A stretch of 6,542 nt of DNA from CAYVDH01 sp964450355 (GTDB lineage: Bacteria > Bacteroidota > Bacteroidia > NS11-12g > UBA955). The DNA lies in NCBI GenBank assembly GCA_964450355.1, contig CAYVDH010000191.1, positions 1 to 6,542 of the forward strand, in the 5' to 3' direction. Of the stretch, positions 6,273-6,542 are shown piece by piece. A model generated the notes under the pieces. That model searched no databases, was not told the DNA's origin, and saw nothing but the letters and a program-made list of their open reading frames with translations. The first letter of the stretch is position 1. Each line of letters starts with the position of its first letter. A program made the position numbers and the translations under genes.

Positions 6273-6291
6273 GTGCACCGAATTGTGCACC
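6273..6291. repeat. Pair of GTGCACC boxes spaced 12 bp
   Basis: GTGCACC occurs at 6273-6279 and 6285-6291, starts 12 bp apart, the same period as the GACACCTT pair on the other side of the tRNA fragment. On the minus strand they read GGTGCAC. Each contains the palindrome GTGCAC. No gene flanks them closely, so an arm-type recombinase site or operator is possible. Confidence 0.45.
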
Positions 6292-6399
6292 TTTAAATTT
6301 AACTCAATTTATTACTTGTATTGAATAGCTCAAATATAGTTTAAATTCATGAGATTATCAATTAAAATGGTTCATTTTTTAGCTAGGTTGAATGATAGA

Positions 6400-6519
6400 T
6401 TATCCTATTATTAAGGGTTCTACTTGTTCATATTTTAAGCTAGTGTATTGACAAAACTCCTCTACACTTAATAACTCATTATCTAGCTTATTAAGTTCCT
6501 TTCTAATCTTTTGTAACAT
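6400..6519 (-). CDS. Possible small ORF resembling a truncated excisionase-type helix-turn-helix protein
   Basis: An ATG at 6519-6517 opens a 39-residue frame ending at TAA 6402-6400. The first half (QKIRKELNKLDNEL) is charged and could form a short coiled coil. The second half, LLSVEEFCQYTSLKYEQVEPLI, shown here as LSVEEFCQYTSL plus KYEQVEPLI, resembles the start of the HTH_17/excisionase domain, but it stops where the recognition helix and the rest should follow, and no continuation is seen in the next bases. It may be a remnant of a xis-like gene, a tiny intact protein, or chance. The leader AAAATAAACGA is A-rich like Bacteroidetes starts. Confidence 0.35.
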   Translation of the reverse strand: MLQKIRKELNKLDNELLSVEEFCQYTSLKYEQVEPLIIG

Positions 6520-6542
6520 TCGTTTATTTTGTTTTTAAAACT

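Larger units (their letters stand above)
5941..6399. other. Gene-free stretch between integrase and the small right-hand ORF
   Basis: No convincing coding region is present on either strand here. It contains the integrase promoter candidate, the repeat boxes, the palindrome, the terminator and the tRNA 3' fragment listed separately. From 6293 to 6399 nothing is recognised beyond AT-rich DNA; the 8-mer AGATTATC occurs at 6352-6359 and 6397-6404, which may be chance. Its density of short repeats fits the recombination end of a mobile element. Confidence 0.6.

Noticed and set aside
6199..6290. A complete tRNA-Ser gene on the minus strand
   Set aside because: Only the 3' third is present; the D-arm, anticodon arm and matching 5' acceptor are missing at the expected distance.
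5941..6292. CRISPR array
   Set aside because: The repeats are 7-12 bp, irregularly spaced and without unique spacers of constant length.

Overview
The window looks like a Flavobacteriaceae (Bacteroidota) chromosome or mobile element. The evidence is the low GC content, A-rich leaders without Shine-Dalgarno sequences, a Bacteroidetes-type tyrosine integrase, a DUF6660-like small protein, and a CzcA-type metal efflux pump fused to its outer-membrane channel. All recognised genes lie on the minus strand and read right to left. Family names come from recalled motifs and layout; no database search was run.

Layout from right to left. (1) Positions 6232-6542 hold one possible 39-residue ORF that resembles a cut-off excisionase-type helix-turn-helix protein, a pair of GGTGCAC repeats, and otherwise nothing recognisable. 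(2) Positions 6199-6219 read, on the minus strand, as the last third of a tRNA (T-loop end, T-stem strand, acceptor strand, CCA; probably tRNA-Ser). A strong intrinsic terminator follows at 6143-6178. No tRNA body lies to the right, so this is best explained as an integrase attachment-site remnant. (3) Positions 5941-6140 contain no gene but are dense in short repeats: a 37-base near-palindrome, 12-bp and 10-bp tandem repeats, and recurrent AGGTGT and GGTT-n-AACC boxes, as expected of integrase or excisionase arm sites. They also hold a plausible integrase promoter. (4) Positions 4699-5940 encode a complete 413-residue tyrosine recombinase. (5) Positions 4329-4655 encode a small exported His/Cys-rich protein, 43 bp downstream of the integrase gene. 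(6) From 4231 to the left edge runs one uninterrupted frame of at least 1,410 codons: a CzcA-type RND pump (residues 1 to about 1036) joined in frame to a TolC/CzcC-type outer-membrane factor with its own signal peptide (from residue 1040). The last few dozen residues lie outside the window.

Taken together, this appears to be the integrase end of a genomic island or conjugative-type element inserted at a tRNA gene, with heavy-metal efflux genes as cargo placed directly behind the integrase. The small His/Cys-rich protein and the pump probably form one operon; a periplasmic adaptor (CzcB type) would be expected beyond the left edge. The tRNA fragment with foreign-looking DNA to its right suggests two elements stacked at the same tRNA, which is inference. 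The points most worth attention are the in-frame pump-channel fusion with an internal signal peptide, the attachment site with its repeat boxes, and the operator-like dyad ahead of the metal genes.
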